Positions 1 to 8,340 of a stretch of 64,000 nt of DNA are shown one piece after another. The notes beneath the pieces are model-generated. The model worked only from the letters and a program-made list of their open reading frames with translations. It was not told the DNA's origin and did no database searches. Every line of letters starts with the position of its first letter. Positions within the stretch are counted from its first letter, which is position 1. Made by a program: the position numbers and the translations under genes. Source of the DNA: Thalassobacillus pellis (GTDB lineage Bacteria; Bacillota; Bacilli; Bacillales; Halobacillaceae); assembly GCF_016908295.1 (NCBI RefSeq), contig NZ_JAFBDO010000007.1:98523-162522 (forward strand). Direction: 5' to 3'.

Positions 1-1468
1 CAGAGGCTGCATGATGAATGAATGGCTGGTTGATCAGCTTTGGAAACAAGCCGATAATCAAAACACCACCTACCAGTACAGCTGGAGAAATAAGCATGCC
101 GATCGGTGCTTCATGCGGTTTTTTCGGCAGCGAAGAAACATTTTTTCCCCCAGTGAATGTACCGAAAAAGAAATACATCGAATAGACAAATGTAAATATA
201 CTTCCGAAAACAGCAAGGTATGGGATGAGGCTGTGCATAAACCCTTTAATGCTGTTAGTCGTCATTCCGAGATTGATGGCAGCGTCAAAAAACAGCTCCT
301 TACTATAGAAACCATTCAGAAAAGGAAGTGGAAATCCAGCCATTGAAAAAGAAGCGATGACTGCTAGAGTGGCAGAAATCGGCATGAAAGTGAGCAGTCC
401 TCCGAGCTTTCGAATGTCTCTTGTCCCAGTTTCGTGGTCAACGATTCCTGCCACCATGAATAAGCTTCCTTTAAAAGTGGCGTGGTTCAGGATATGAAAG
501 GCGGCTGCAAAGACTGCTGCCTTGGTACCAAAGCCAAGCATTGCCATGATCATACCCAGCTGACTGATGGTAGAAAATGCTAAGATCGCTTTCAAATCTG
601 TTTGCCGGACAGCCATGTAAGATCCCCAGCACAAAGTTATAATTCCGAACCCGCTGACCAGGATGAAAAACCAGTCAGATTCGGCAAACAACGGCATGTA
701 TCTTCCTACCAAATACAATCCGGCTTTTACCATGGTAGCCGAATGCAGGTAAGCACTGACCGGTGTCGGAGCTTCCATGGCATCCGGTAACCAGATATGG
801 AAAGGAAATTGAGCAGATTTAGTAAATGCTCCAAGCAGCACTAATACTAAAATCAATGGGAAATATTCGTGATTCAATATTAAGCCTTTCTCATTGATCA
901 TTCCCTGAATACTGGTTGTATTAGTGATTACACTCATGAAAATCAAGGCCCCGAGCAGACTTAAACCACCAAAAACAGTAATCAGCATCGATTTTAAGGC
1001 ACCATATCTTGATCCTTTCCGGTGATTCCAGTAACCAATCAAAAGAAAGGATGAAAGAGAAGTGAATTCCCAGAAACTATATAAGACAAATACGTTATCT
1101 GATAAAACAACTCCCAACATGGAACCCATAAAGATAAGGAAGTAGACATAAAAATTACCGAGCTGCTCTGACTTATGTAGATAATAGATGGAATAGAAGG
1201 CAACAAGAACACCGATTCCACTTATCAATAAGACGAAGAGTAGGCTCAGTCCATCAAGGTGAAAATCGAAATTGATATCCAAGGAAGGCATCCAGTCATA
1301 GCTCTGTGTAACAGGATGAAAATCGTTCCCTGCAAATCGCACGAAATAAATGAAGACAACCAGGGGGATAAGTGTTACAAAAAAGCCTGTATGAATCTTT
1401 TCTTTCCATTTACTTAAAAAAGGGATGAATATAGCTGCAATGAATGGTAATAAGACGGCAAACAACAT
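1..1468 (-). CDS. mrpA: Na+/H+ antiporter subunit A (MrpA/MnhA), 3' end cut by window edge
   Basis: Translating the minus strand from the ATG at 1468 gives an open frame of about 489 codons that runs off the left edge. It is a polytopic membrane protein of the MrpA/NuoL family. Recognisable stretches are the N-terminal helices, FWEFTSLSSFLLIGYW, GAFTKSAQFPFHIWLPDAM, APTPVSAYLHSATMVKAG, FHILNHATFKGSLFM and DHETGTRDIRKLGG, all hallmarks of the first subunit of the multisubunit Mrp complex, which exchanges cytoplasmic Na+ for external H+. The family is about 800 residues, so roughly the last 300 are missing. The start has a good ribosome site (GGGAGG). The loop before the lysine-bearing helix reads GFPLPFLNGF, two residues longer than the B. 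subtilis form as I remember it. The remaining mrp genes would lie to the left, outside the window. Confidence 0.9.
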   Translation of the reverse strand, partial: MLFAVLLPFIAAIFIPFLSKWKEKIHTGFFVTLIPLVVFIYFVRFAGNDFHPVTQSYDWMPSLDINFDFHLDGLSLLFVLLISGIGVLVAFYSIYYLHKSEQLGNFYVYFLIFMGSMLGVVLSDNVFVLYSFWEFTSLSSFLLIGYWNHRKGSRYGALKSMLITVFGGLSLLGALIFMSVITNTTSIQGMINEKGLILNHEYFPLILVLVLLGAFTKSAQFPFHIWLPDAMEAPTPVSAYLHSATMVKAGLYLVGRYMPLFAESDWFFILVSGFGIITLCWGSYMAVRQTDLKAILAFSTISQLGMIMAMLGFGTKAAVFAAAFHILNHATFKGSLFMVAGIVDHETGTRDIRKLGGLLTFMPISATLAVIASFSMAGFPLPFLNGFYSKELFFDAAINLGMTTNSIKGFMHSLIPYLAVFGSIFTFVYSMYFFFGTFTGGKNVSSLPKKPHEAPIGMLISPAVLVGGVLIIGLFPKLINQPFIHHAAS

Positions 1469-1649
1469 CTGGGTGTTCCTCCCTGTAAATAATCTTAAGG
1501 AACAGTCACATAAAGACTGTATTTTACAAACATAGTCACTCAATTGTAATCAAAAAAGCAGGTATTATTCAACTAATTATCCCTATAGTTGTAGTTTATC
1601 TTAAAAAATGGTCCATGAATTTACATAAATCGAATGAGCCGGAAGCAAA

Positions 1650-1684
1650 TAAAAAACACCCTTGTGTCTGCCAGGGCGTTTTAT
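1650..1684 (-). terminator. Intrinsic terminator of sda
   Basis: Read on the minus strand, an ACGCCCT / AGGGTGT stem with a ten-base loop is followed by a run of six T. It lies 11 bases beyond the sda stop codon. The remaining bases back to mrpA (about 1485-1649) hold no gene and no promoter I can define well. Confidence 0.7.
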
Positions 1685-1695
1685 CTTACCTATAT

Positions 1696-1836
1696 TCAGC
1701 TGGTTTTTTTGATAGAAGGATGGATTGAACGTTTATGTAATTCTTCCTCGATCAGTTGAATGAACTCTTTGCTAAGATTTAACTCTATAGCTTTGTGGTA
1801 AGACTCTATTAACAGGACATCGGTTAAATGTTCCAT
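1696..1836 (-). CDS. sda: Sporulation inhibitor Sda (KinA checkpoint protein)
   Basis: A 46-codon minus-strand gene. The product starts MEHLTDVLLIESYHKAIELN and continues with a second helix (KEFIQLIEEELHKRS). This matches Sda of Bacillus in length (46 residues in B. subtilis) and in the LLIESY-KA-E-NL and FI-LIE-E--RRS patterns. Sda forms a helical hairpin that binds the histidine kinases KinA/KinB and blocks autophosphorylation, stopping sporulation when replication is disturbed. Its position just before yqeG on the opposite strand is the B. subtilis arrangement. The Shine-Dalgarno sequence AGGAGGTG lies 29 bases from the ATG, with a perfect hairpin between them (see 1842-1860). A cluster of DnaA boxes lies upstream. 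Confidence 0.93.
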   Translation of the reverse strand: MEHLTDVLLIESYHKAIELNLSKEFIQLIEEELHKRSIHPSIKKTS

Positions 1837-1841
1837 AAAAT

Positions 1842-1860
1842 CATCACTCCGAGAGTGATG
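1842..1860 (-). promoter_or_regulatory. Hairpin between Shine-Dalgarno and start codon of sda
   Basis: CATCACTC-CGA-GAGTGATG on the plus strand is a perfect 8-bp inverted repeat with a 3-base loop. In the sda mRNA it sits between AGGAGG (1871-1866) and the ATG (1836). Linear spacing is 29 bases, too long for normal initiation; without the 19-base hairpin it is 10. A weaker GGAG inside the hairpin has spacing 10 and would be masked when the hairpin forms. Confidence 0.6.
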
Positions 1861-1957
1861 GTTCACCTCCTGATAGGGGGAATTCTATTAAAATGTATCG
1901 GTTTCTTTTGATGTATCATTACCTTACCATGAAAGGGATACACCTACAACACAGCAG

Positions 1958-2056
1958 TTATCTACAACAGGCTGTAGATAACTTGTGAATAATGAATGAA
2001 TTTTCTCTATATTTAACGTAGTAGATGTGTGGAAAATGTGTATAAACTTATCCACA
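1958..2056. promoter_or_regulatory. Cluster of DnaA boxes between sda and yqeG
   Basis: Six boxes lie in 99 bases. TTATCCACA at 2048-2056 is a perfect consensus. Near matches are TTATCTACA at 1958-1966, TGTAGATAA at 1973-1981, TGTGAATAA at 1984-1992, TGTGGAAAA at 2028-2036 and TGTGTATAA at 2037-2045. The sda-yqeG intergenic region of B. subtilis is a known DnaA-binding cluster, and sda transcription responds to DnaA, so the arrangement is conserved in role. The rest of the gap (1872-1957 and 2057-2270) holds no gene. Confidence 0.8.
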
Positions 2057-2270
2057 AGAAATGTTGTGCCGGAATTTGTCGAACGTTTTTTCATTTTTGT
2101 GGTATATTTTCCTATGGTGTGTTTTTTCGACGTCTTAATTGTCGAGCGACGCCAAATTAGGCAGGCTGCTCCCATACACAATCGCTTTGAATATGGATGG
2201 GAATTTGGATATGATTAGTAAGGAGAATTCGTACCGGTAAATCGTTATAAGTTAAATGAGGTGAACAGGA

Positions 2271-2786
2271 TTGCTTAAAAATTTTCTGCCAAACGAACAT
2301 GTAACTAACGTATTTGAAATCAGACCAGAAGAACTCGTGGAACGGGGAATCAAAGGTATCATAACAGACCTTGATAACACGCTTGTTGCCTGGGATGTTA
2401 AAGAAGCAACTCCAGAGATTGTGCAATGGTTTAAATTGTTGGATGAGTACGATATTAAAGTTACGATAACTTCCAATAATAAAGAAGAAAGAGTAAGTGT
2501 CTTTTCTCAGCCACTCGATACAAGCTTTATTTACAGTGCCCGTAAACCTTTATCACATGCGTTTAAAAAGGCACAAAAGCAAATGAATTTAAAAAAAGAC
2601 GAAATAGTAGTGGTTGGTGATCAATTGTTGACTGATGTACTGGGAGGCAATTTCGCTGGCTTCCATACAATTTTGGTGGTCCCGGTTGTGGAAACCGATG
2701 GATTTTTCACACGAGTAAACCGAAAAGTGGAACGAAGGATTCTGAACTGGATGCGGAGAAAAGGAAAAATTACCTGGGAGGAATAA
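2271..2786 (+). CDS. yqeG: YqeG family HAD IIIA-type phosphatase
   Basis: A 171-residue HAD-superfamily protein. Motif I is DLDNTL at residues 33-38 (both aspartates present), motif II is TSNN at 67-70, the lysine is in RKP around 92, and motif IV is GDQLLTD at 116-122, so the catalytic set is complete. The compact form without a cap insertion fits the IIIA subfamily. Physiological substrate is not established. The start is TTG at 2271, chosen for GAGGTG six bases upstream. It opens the operon; yqeH follows three bases after its stop, which suggests a shared role with ribosome assembly (inference). Confidence 0.93.
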   Translation: MLKNFLPNEHVTNVFEIRPEELVERGIKGIITDLDNTLVAWDVKEATPEIVQWFKLLDEYDIKVTITSNNKEERVSVFSQPLDTSFIYSARKPLSHAFKKAQKQMNLKKDEIVVVGDQLLTDVLGGNFAGFHTILVVPVVETDGFFTRVNRKVERRILNWMRRKGKITWEE

Positions 2787-2789
2787 ACT

Positions 2790-3893
2790 TTGACGAGTAA
2801 ATTAATATGTCAGGGATGTGGAGCTGATATACAGACGGAGTTACCAGATCAGCCTGGCTTTGCACCGCCGTCAGCTTTAGAAAGAGATGATATCATTTGT
2901 AAAAGGTGTTTTCGCTTAAAAAATTATAACGAAGTACAGGATGTCCCTTACCAAGATGATGATTTTCTCGAGATGCTTAACCAAATTGCTGATACGGATA
3001 GCCTCATCGTAAATTTGGTTGATATCTTTGATTTTAATGGCAGTTTTATTCCGGGAATTTCCCGGTTGACAGGGAATAATCCGATTATTTTGGTCGGGAA
3101 CAAGATGGATATACTCCCAAAATCGGTGAACCCCAACAAAGTCAAGCAATGGTTGAAGAAGTCAGCCAGTGAACGGGGGCTTAAAGTGGAAGCTGTCTAT
3201 TTGATTTCCGCTCATAAAGGCGAGGGGATAGAGGAGCTGGCAGCAGCGATAGAGAGATCCAGGAACAAAAAAGACGTCTATGTAGTCGGTACTACCAACG
3301 TAGGGAAGTCCACTTTTATTAACCGGCTGATCAATCGGACATCGGGTATCAAGGATGCCATAACTACTTCCTATTTTCCCGGAACAACACTAGGATTCAT
3401 CGGCATTCCGCTTGATGATGCTGCTTCATTGTTTGATACTCCAGGGGTGATTCATCGTCATCAGATGGCACATTATATGTCCGATAAAGATTTGAAACTG
3501 ATTACTCCAAAAAAAGAAGTAAAACCAAGGGTCTATCAGCTGAATGATCAGCAAACCTTATATTTTGGTGGTTTGACACGTCTGGATTTTGAAGAAGGAG
3601 AAAGAAGTTCATTTATTTGTTACCTTTCTAATGATATTCCGATTCATCGCACAAAGTTGGAAAAAGCAGATGAACTTTATACCAATCATTTAGGCGAACT
3701 GTTATCTCCTCCTGATTTGGAAACCATGGAGCATCTGCCCGAATTGAAAACACAGACTTATCGTATAAAAGATAGAAAAACTGATATCGTGGTTTCAGGA
3801 CTGGGATGGGTGACGATACCAGAGGGGAATGTTTCGGTAACTGTGCATGCTCCTGAAGGAGTTAAAGTGTCGCTTCGTGATTCATTGATATGA
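2790..3893 (+). CDS. yqeH: Ribosome biogenesis GTPase YqeH (circularly permuted)
   Basis: A 367-residue GTPase needed for assembly of the 30S ribosomal subunit. It has an N-terminal zinc finger (C7, C10, C37, C40), followed by the GTPase motifs in permuted order G4-G5-G1-G3: NKMD at 104-107, SAHKG at 140-144, GTTNVGKS at 167-174 and DTPG at 216-219. A C-terminal RNA-binding region follows. The start is TTG at 2790 with GGGAGG upstream inside the end of yqeG, so the two are probably translationally coupled. Length matches the family (about 366 residues). Confidence 0.96.
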   Translation: MTSKLICQGCGADIQTELPDQPGFAPPSALERDDIICKRCFRLKNYNEVQDVPYQDDDFLEMLNQIADTDSLIVNLVDIFDFNGSFIPGISRLTGNNPIILVGNKMDILPKSVNPNKVKQWLKKSASERGLKVEAVYLISAHKGEGIEELAAAIERSRNKKDVYVVGTTNVGKSTFINRLINRTSGIKDAITTSYFPGTTLGFIGIPLDDAASLFDTPGVIHRHQMAHYMSDKDLKLITPKKEVKPRVYQLNDQQTLYFGGLTRLDFEEGERSSFICYLSNDIPIHRTKLEKADELYTNHLGELLSPPDLETMEHLPELKTQTYRIKDRKTDIVVSGLGWVTIPEGNVSVTVHAPEGVKVSLRDSLI

Positions 3894-3911
3894 TGGGGGA
3901 GGAGAAGGAAA

Positions 3912-4745
3912 ATGAAGTTAGGATTGATTGGCAACCCGATAAAGCACTCGTTGTCTCCATGGATTCATTCCCGCTTACTCGAATTGGCAGGAATAGAGGG
4001 ACAATATCAATTATATGAAATGCAGCCAGGCAGTTTCCAGCAGCAAATAGAGCTGTTACGAAATGAGCAGCTTGACGGCTTTAATGTGACAGTGCCGTTT
4101 AAGCAAAAAATAATGCCAGAGCTTGACGATATTGATGGGCAGGCGAAAAAGTTGGGAGCAGTAAATACTGTTAAAAATCATGATGGTCGCTGGCTTGGTT
4201 ATAATACAGATGGTAAAGGCTTCGTAAATTCTTTAAGGGCAAAATATGGAACTCTCCTCCATCCAGATACAAAAGTGCTCCTATTAGGTGCAGGAGGAGC
4301 AGCGAAAGGTATATTTTTCACATTATTGAATGAAGGTGTCAGACAGATTGATGTAGCCAATCGTACAACAGAACGAGCCGAGGCAATTGTCAATGCTTCT
4401 GAAGCGGCTGTCTCTTCTCACTCCCTGACTTTGAAGGAAGCAGAAGGACGAATAGCTGAATATCACCTGATCATACAGACAACAACTGTGGGTATGAACC
4501 CCCGTTCGGATGAATCCATCATATCTTTGAAAAATATGAAGGAAGGAGCAGTTGTGAGTGATATCGTATACCAGCCTCTGGAAACTGCTTTTCTGAAAGA
4601 TGCCATAAGTAATGGCGGCAGAATTCATCAAGGCCACGAAATGCTGCTTTACCAGGCAGTTTATGCTTTTAAAATATGGACTGGGAAAAGCATCGATGAA
4701 ACAAAGCTGCTTATGGAGCTTGAAGCACAATTGAAAGGAGAATAA
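3912..4745 (+). CDS. aroE: Shikimate dehydrogenase (NADP+)
   Basis: 277 residues. Catalyses the reversible NADPH-dependent reduction of 3-dehydroshikimate in the aromatic amino-acid pathway. The N-terminal shikimate-binding domain shows GNPIKHSLSPWIH (7-19) and NVTVPFK with catalytic Lys64; Asp100 in YNTDG completes the pair. The Rossmann dinucleotide loop is GAGGAAKG at 126-133. Preceded by GGGGGAGGAGAAGG. It lies between yqeH and yhbY as in B. subtilis (where it is also called aroD). Confidence 0.96.
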   Translation: MKLGLIGNPIKHSLSPWIHSRLLELAGIEGQYQLYEMQPGSFQQQIELLRNEQLDGFNVTVPFKQKIMPELDDIDGQAKKLGAVNTVKNHDGRWLGYNTDGKGFVNSLRAKYGTLLHPDTKVLLLGAGGAAKGIFFTLLNEGVRQIDVANRTTERAEAIVNASEAAVSSHSLTLKEAEGRIAEYHLIIQTTTVGMNPRSDESIISLKNMKEGAVVSDIVYQPLETAFLKDAISNGGRIHQGHEMLLYQAVYAFKIWTGKSIDETKLLMELEAQLKGE

Positions 4746-4746
4746 T

Positions 4747-5037
4747 ATGCTGACAGGAAAACAAAAAAGGTATTTACGCTCACAGGCACATCATTTATCT
4801 CCGATATTCCAAGTAGGAAAAACAGGAGTCAATGAAAATATGGTGTCACAAATTGATGATGCCTTGGAAAAACGGGAATTAATAAAAGTAAGTGTATTAC
4901 AGAACTGTTTAGAAGATAAGAACGATGTTGCTCAGGATCTGGCAGAAGGGTCCGGTGCCCACATTGTCCAAATTATCGGAAATACGATCGTTTTGTATAA
5001 GGAATCAATGGAAAATAAACAGATTAATTTACCATGA
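4747..5037 (+). CDS. yhbY: Ribosome assembly RNA-binding protein YhbY (CRM domain)
   Basis: 96 residues forming a single CRM/YhbY domain: LTGKQKRYLRSQAHHLSPIF followed by VGKTGVNENM, whose GKxG loop is the RNA-contacting signature. Proteins of this family associate with pre-50S particles; the B. subtilis name is YqeI. The start lies one base after the aroE stop and its ribosome site (AAAGGAG) is inside aroE, so translation is probably coupled. Confidence 0.93.
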   Translation: MLTGKQKRYLRSQAHHLSPIFQVGKTGVNENMVSQIDDALEKRELIKVSVLQNCLEDKNDVAQDLAEGSGAHIVQIIGNTIVLYKESMENKQINLP

Positions 5038-5053
5038 AATTGAGGGAGCTTCT

Positions 5054-5617
5054 ATGAAGAAAGTCGGTTTATTGGGAGGGACATTCGATCCTCCTCATTT
5101 GGGACATCTGATTATAGCTGAAGAAGTACACAGGAGCCTTGAATTAGATGAGGTTTGGCTGATTCCGTCTCATGTACCGCCACATAAATCAGGGCCATTA
5201 GCTGATGGAAAAGCTCGATTGGAAATGACGGAAAGGGCGGTAGCGGATAATAGCCATCTTGCTGTTTCAGATATCGAATTGGAACGTGAAGGGAAATCCT
5301 ACACTGTCCATACAATCAGACAATTGAAAGAAAATTATCCTGACGCCAAGTTTTTCTTTATCATAGGTGGTGATATGGTGCAGTACCTCCCCAAATGGCA
5401 TGCTATTGACCGGCTTTTAGAAATGATCGAATTCGTCGGTGTCAAACGCACCGGGTACCTTTTGGAAAGTCCATATCCTATTCATGAAGTAGAAGTACCC
5501 GCAATCGAAGTTTCCTCATCCATGCTAAGGGAACGGCTGAAAAATGGAATGGGAACGAAATATCTTCTCCCAGACAGGGTATTGGAATATATAAAGGAGC
5601 ATGGTTTATATGATTGA
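5054..5617 (+). CDS. nadD: Nicotinate-nucleotide adenylyltransferase
   Basis: 187 residues. Joins nicotinate mononucleotide and ATP to form deamido-NAD in NAD synthesis. The nucleotidyltransferase signature GGTFDPPHLGH is at residues 8-18, and the C-terminal SSSMLR matches the (T/S)xxR ATP-binding element. I start at ATG 5054, not at an in-frame upstream codon that would overlap yhbY, because GGGAG lies just before it and the product then begins MKKVGLLGGTFDP as in homologues. The stop overlaps the first codons of yqeK. Confidence 0.96.
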   Translation: MKKVGLLGGTFDPPHLGHLIIAEEVHRSLELDEVWLIPSHVPPHKSGPLADGKARLEMTERAVADNSHLAVSDIELEREGKSYTVHTIRQLKENYPDAKFFFIIGGDMVQYLPKWHAIDRLLEMIEFVGVKRTGYLLESPYPIHEVEVPAIEVSSSMLRERLKNGMGTKYLLPDRVLEYIKEHGLYD

Positions 5618-6203
5618 TCTTACTCAAGCATGGAAAGTCGTAAATAGAGTGCTTAAACCTGAGCGTTACGAACATACCGTGCGTGTAGTTGAAACAGCTG
5701 TTCAGCTAGCAGAACAGTATAATGCCGACACCCATAAGGCACAGGTTGCTTCCATTCTTCATGATTATGCCAAGTATCGTGATAGAGAAGAGATGCGTCG
5801 CTGGATTGAAAGTGACAAACGACTGCCTAAAGATCTATTAACGTATCATCACGAACTTTGGCACGGTCCTGTGGGGGCTTTACTGGCAGAGAAGGAATTG
5901 GGAGTAAGGGATTCTGACATACTTTCCGCAATTGCCTGTCATACAACCGGGAAAAAGCATATGAAACGCCTGGATAAAATTGTATTCTTGGCTGATTATA
6001 TCGAGCCAGGAAGAAAATTTCCGGGTGTAGAGGAAGTCAGGGAAACCGCGGCACAAGATCTGGATAAAGCATGCATGCAGGCGTCACGGAATACCATTCA
6101 ATTTTTATTGAGTAAAAGTCAGACGGTTTACCCCGATACATTCCATACCTATAATGAATTGATTCAACGTGTGAAAAAAAATGAAATGGAGGGGAAAAAA
6201 TGA
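5610..6203 (+). CDS. yqeK: HD-domain Ap4A hydrolase YqeK
   Basis: 197 residues of the HD phosphohydrolase superfamily. Metal ligands are visible: the histidine in YEHTVRV, HDYAK, the H-H in TYHHELWHGP, and D in FLADYIEPG. Bacterial YqeK enzymes cleave diadenosine tetraphosphate symmetrically to two ADP. The start at ATG 5610 (overlapping the nadD stop) is preferred over ATG 5601, because AAGGAG at 5594-5599 is 10 bases from the former and only 1 from the latter. The end overlaps rsfS by 4 bases. Confidence 0.92.
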   Translation: MIDLTQAWKVVNRVLKPERYEHTVRVVETAVQLAEQYNADTHKAQVASILHDYAKYRDREEMRRWIESDKRLPKDLLTYHHELWHGPVGALLAEKELGVRDSDILSAIACHTTGKKHMKRLDKIVFLADYIEPGRKFPGVEEVRETAAQDLDKACMQASRNTIQFLLSKSQTVYPDTFHTYNELIQRVKKNEMEGKK

Positions 6204-6547
6204 ATAGCAATGAACTTGTTAAAATGATTGCCAAGGCGTGTGATGATAAACGAGCGGATGACATCGTAGTACTTGATATGACCGAGGTTTCGTTGATTGC
6301 CGATTACTTTTTGATTTGTGAAGGCTCGAACGAGCGTCAGGTACAGGCAATAGCAAGAGAATTGAAGGATAAGGCTGAAGAAAATGGTATTTCGGTATCA
6401 AGAATCGAAGGATTTGAACAGGCCCGGTGGATACTTGTCGACCTTCATGATGTCGTCTGCCATATTTTTCATAAAGACGAACGGAATTACTATAATCTTG
6501 AGCGCCTGTGGGGAGATGCTCCTACGGTTGCTATCGAAGGTGTATAG
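6200..6547 (+). CDS. rsfS: Ribosome silencing factor RsfS
   Basis: 115 residues, DUF143/Iojap family. It binds ribosomal protein uL14 on the 50S subunit and blocks joining with 30S when nutrients run short. Conserved stretches: KACDDKRADDIVVLDM, DYFLICEGSNERQVQAIA and GFEQARWILVDLHDVVCHIF. The ATGA overlap with yqeK indicates translational coupling; GGAGGGG precedes the start. Confidence 0.95.
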   Translation: MNSNELVKMIAKACDDKRADDIVVLDMTEVSLIADYFLICEGSNERQVQAIARELKDKAEENGISVSRIEGFEQARWILVDLHDVVCHIFHKDERNYYNLERLWGDAPTVAIEGV

Positions 6548-6553
6548 AGAAAC

Positions 6554-7288
6554 ATGGCTTATGGCAGGATGGCGTTGATTTATGACAGGCTGATGCGTGA
6601 TGCTCCTTATGATGATTGGGTTTCTTTTACAGAAAAGCATTTGACAAAGAAAAATGCTGATATTCTTGAACTCGGTTGCGGTACGGGTGAAATCACGCTT
6701 CGTTTAGCAGAAAAAGGACACAGAGTTACAGGTGTGGATGTGTCCGGAGATATGCTGACGGTCGCCAACGAAAAAGCAGCTGAGGCTTTGAATATTAAAT
6801 GGCTGCGTCAGGATATTCGCAGCCTTGAAGGCCTTGAAAATTTTGACTGTGTTGTTTCCTATTGTGATGTATTGAACTATATGAATACCCATACTGATCT
6901 CCTTAGGGTTTTTCATCATGCATTCGAGGCAATAAAGCCTGGCGGGTGCTTTATATTTGATGTCCACTCTATCGAACATCTGAGCAGGGACATGGCGGGG
7001 GAAACCTTTGCTGAAGTTTATGATGATATTTCCTATATTTGGTTTTGTAACGAAGGGGACCGTATAAATCAGGTGGAGCATGATCTTACATTTTTTATAG
7101 AGGAAAACGGCGTATATGAGAGGTTTGATGAATATCACTATCAAACTGGGTATGCTATGGCTGATTTGAATGCTTTACTGAATGAGACAGGTTTTGAACA
7201 TATACAAGCTTTCGCAGATTTTTCCGGTAGAAAGGCAATGGATGATTCAGCTGGAGATCGATTATTTTTTGTGTGTGAAAAGTCTTGA
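6554..7288 (+). CDS. yqeM: Class I SAM-dependent methyltransferase YqeM
   Basis: 244 residues. SAM motif I is ILELGCGTGEITLRLA (about 37-52), then VTGVDVSGDML, DIRSL and DCVVSYCDVLNY. This is a type-11 methyltransferase fold; the substrate is unknown in the literature I know. It begins six bases after rsfS and is the last gene of the yqeG operon, ending before a clear bidirectional terminator. Confidence 0.9.
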   Translation: MAYGRMALIYDRLMRDAPYDDWVSFTEKHLTKKNADILELGCGTGEITLRLAEKGHRVTGVDVSGDMLTVANEKAAEALNIKWLRQDIRSLEGLENFDCVVSYCDVLNYMNTHTDLLRVFHHAFEAIKPGGCFIFDVHSIEHLSRDMAGETFAEVYDDISYIWFCNEGDRINQVEHDLTFFIEENGVYERFDEYHYQTGYAMADLNALLNETGFEHIQAFADFSGRKAMDDSAGDRLFFVCEKS

Positions 7289-7349
7289 TAAAAAAGTGAA
7301 AATGCCCAGGCAAACGATTACTTTTAGAGATGAATATTAGCTGGAAATG

Positions 7350-7393
7350 AAAAAGTCGAAGGGCGATTGTCAAACCGCTCCTCGACTTTTTTA
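7350..7393. terminator. Bidirectional terminator between yqeM and comER
   Basis: AAAAAGTCGA and TCGACTTTTT flank an inner GGGCG / CGCTC part, giving a stem with A-run and T-run on either side. It lies between convergent genes and can serve both. Confidence 0.85.
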
Positions 7394-7442
7394 AAGGATA
7401 AATACTGTTCAGTGGCGAATAAAGATAATAAAACATTAGCCA

Positions 7443-8258
7443 TTAATCCATCCTTCTCAACATTTGTTTATCCTGCCTGTGCTTAGCTTGTGTAGCTTCG
7501 AACATTCTTTCGAACAACTCTCCGATATTAGCTTCAAGTGCTTGAATTCCTTCACCTGTAACTCCGCCTTTGACACTTACCTTTTCTCTTAATTTTTGAA
7601 GAGTATAATGTTCTTTTGATAGTAATTCCCCATATCCAATCAGCATTTCACACGTCAAATCCGTTGCCGTATCATCAGGAAGCCCTGCAACTTCCCCAGC
7701 TGCAATAATCCATTTCTCCATCAGAAAACTCAAAAACGCAGGCCCACAGGAAACAATATCGGAACACACTCGAATGTACTGCTCTTCTGTTTCAATTGGT
7801 TTGGAAATGAATTTAAATGTCTGTTTTAGTAAGGCTTTGGTAGTCGGTGTGACGTTTTGTCCGAATGTAATTAAACTTGCACCTTGGAATGCCCTGTTTG
7901 TAATGGAAGGAACAATCCTTGCAACCTGGCAAGGCAGGCATTGTTCCAGCTCATTGACATCCACAGGGCTTGTAATGGAAACGACACACTGGTCTTTTGA
8001 CAAGCTTGCCGCTAATTCTTTGAACAAAGGTTTCATATCATGGGGTTTGACACAGATAAATACAATATCGGATTGTTCAGCAACTTTTATGATGTCTTTC
8101 TCTATATTCAGACCACTATACTTCTTTTTAAGGTTATAGGCTTTCTCCAAAGATCGGTTTGTAATCGTCAGGTCCTCCGAATCAAGAGCCCCACTGTCAA
8201 GTAATGATTCAATCAGAATCGTTCCCATATTCCCCGTTCCGATAACTCCCCAATTCAT
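7443..8258 (-). CDS. comER: Late competence protein ComER (pyrroline-5-carboxylate reductase-like)
   Basis: 271 residues, transcribed opposite to comEA as in B. subtilis. The N-terminal Rossmann loop is GTGNMGT (7-13) and the C-terminal helical domain carries the ProC-like SVKGGVTGEGIQALE. The fold is that of pyrroline-5-carboxylate reductase; enzymatic activity of ComER has not been settled, and it has been linked to sporulation and biofilm control in Bacillus. Start ATG 8258 with AGGAGGG upstream. It shares an 82-base divergent promoter region with comEA. Confidence 0.92.
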   Translation of the reverse strand: MNWGVIGTGNMGTILIESLLDSGALDSEDLTITNRSLEKAYNLKKKYSGLNIEKDIIKVAEQSDIVFICVKPHDMKPLFKELAASLSKDQCVVSITSPVDVNELEQCLPCQVARIVPSITNRAFQGASLITFGQNVTPTTKALLKQTFKFISKPIETEEQYIRVCSDIVSCGPAFLSFLMEKWIIAAGEVAGLPDDTATDLTCEMLIGYGELLSKEHYTLQKLREKVSVKGGVTGEGIQALEANIGELFERMFEATQAKHRQDKQMLRRMD

Positions 8259-8340
8259 ATCTATCCCTCCTTTTCCTGTACATCAGTATCACAATTATAT
8301 GTCCCAGTGCATGGTCGTATGAAAGGGTGTGTTTGATTAT

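Noticed and set aside
2027..2218. 63-codon plus-strand frame in the DnaA-box region
   Set aside because: Covers DnaA boxes and the yqeG upstream region; no ribosome site and atypical composition.
6704..7144. 146-residue antisense frame inside yqeM
   Set aside because: Shadow of a real gene; no recognisable protein features and no start signals.
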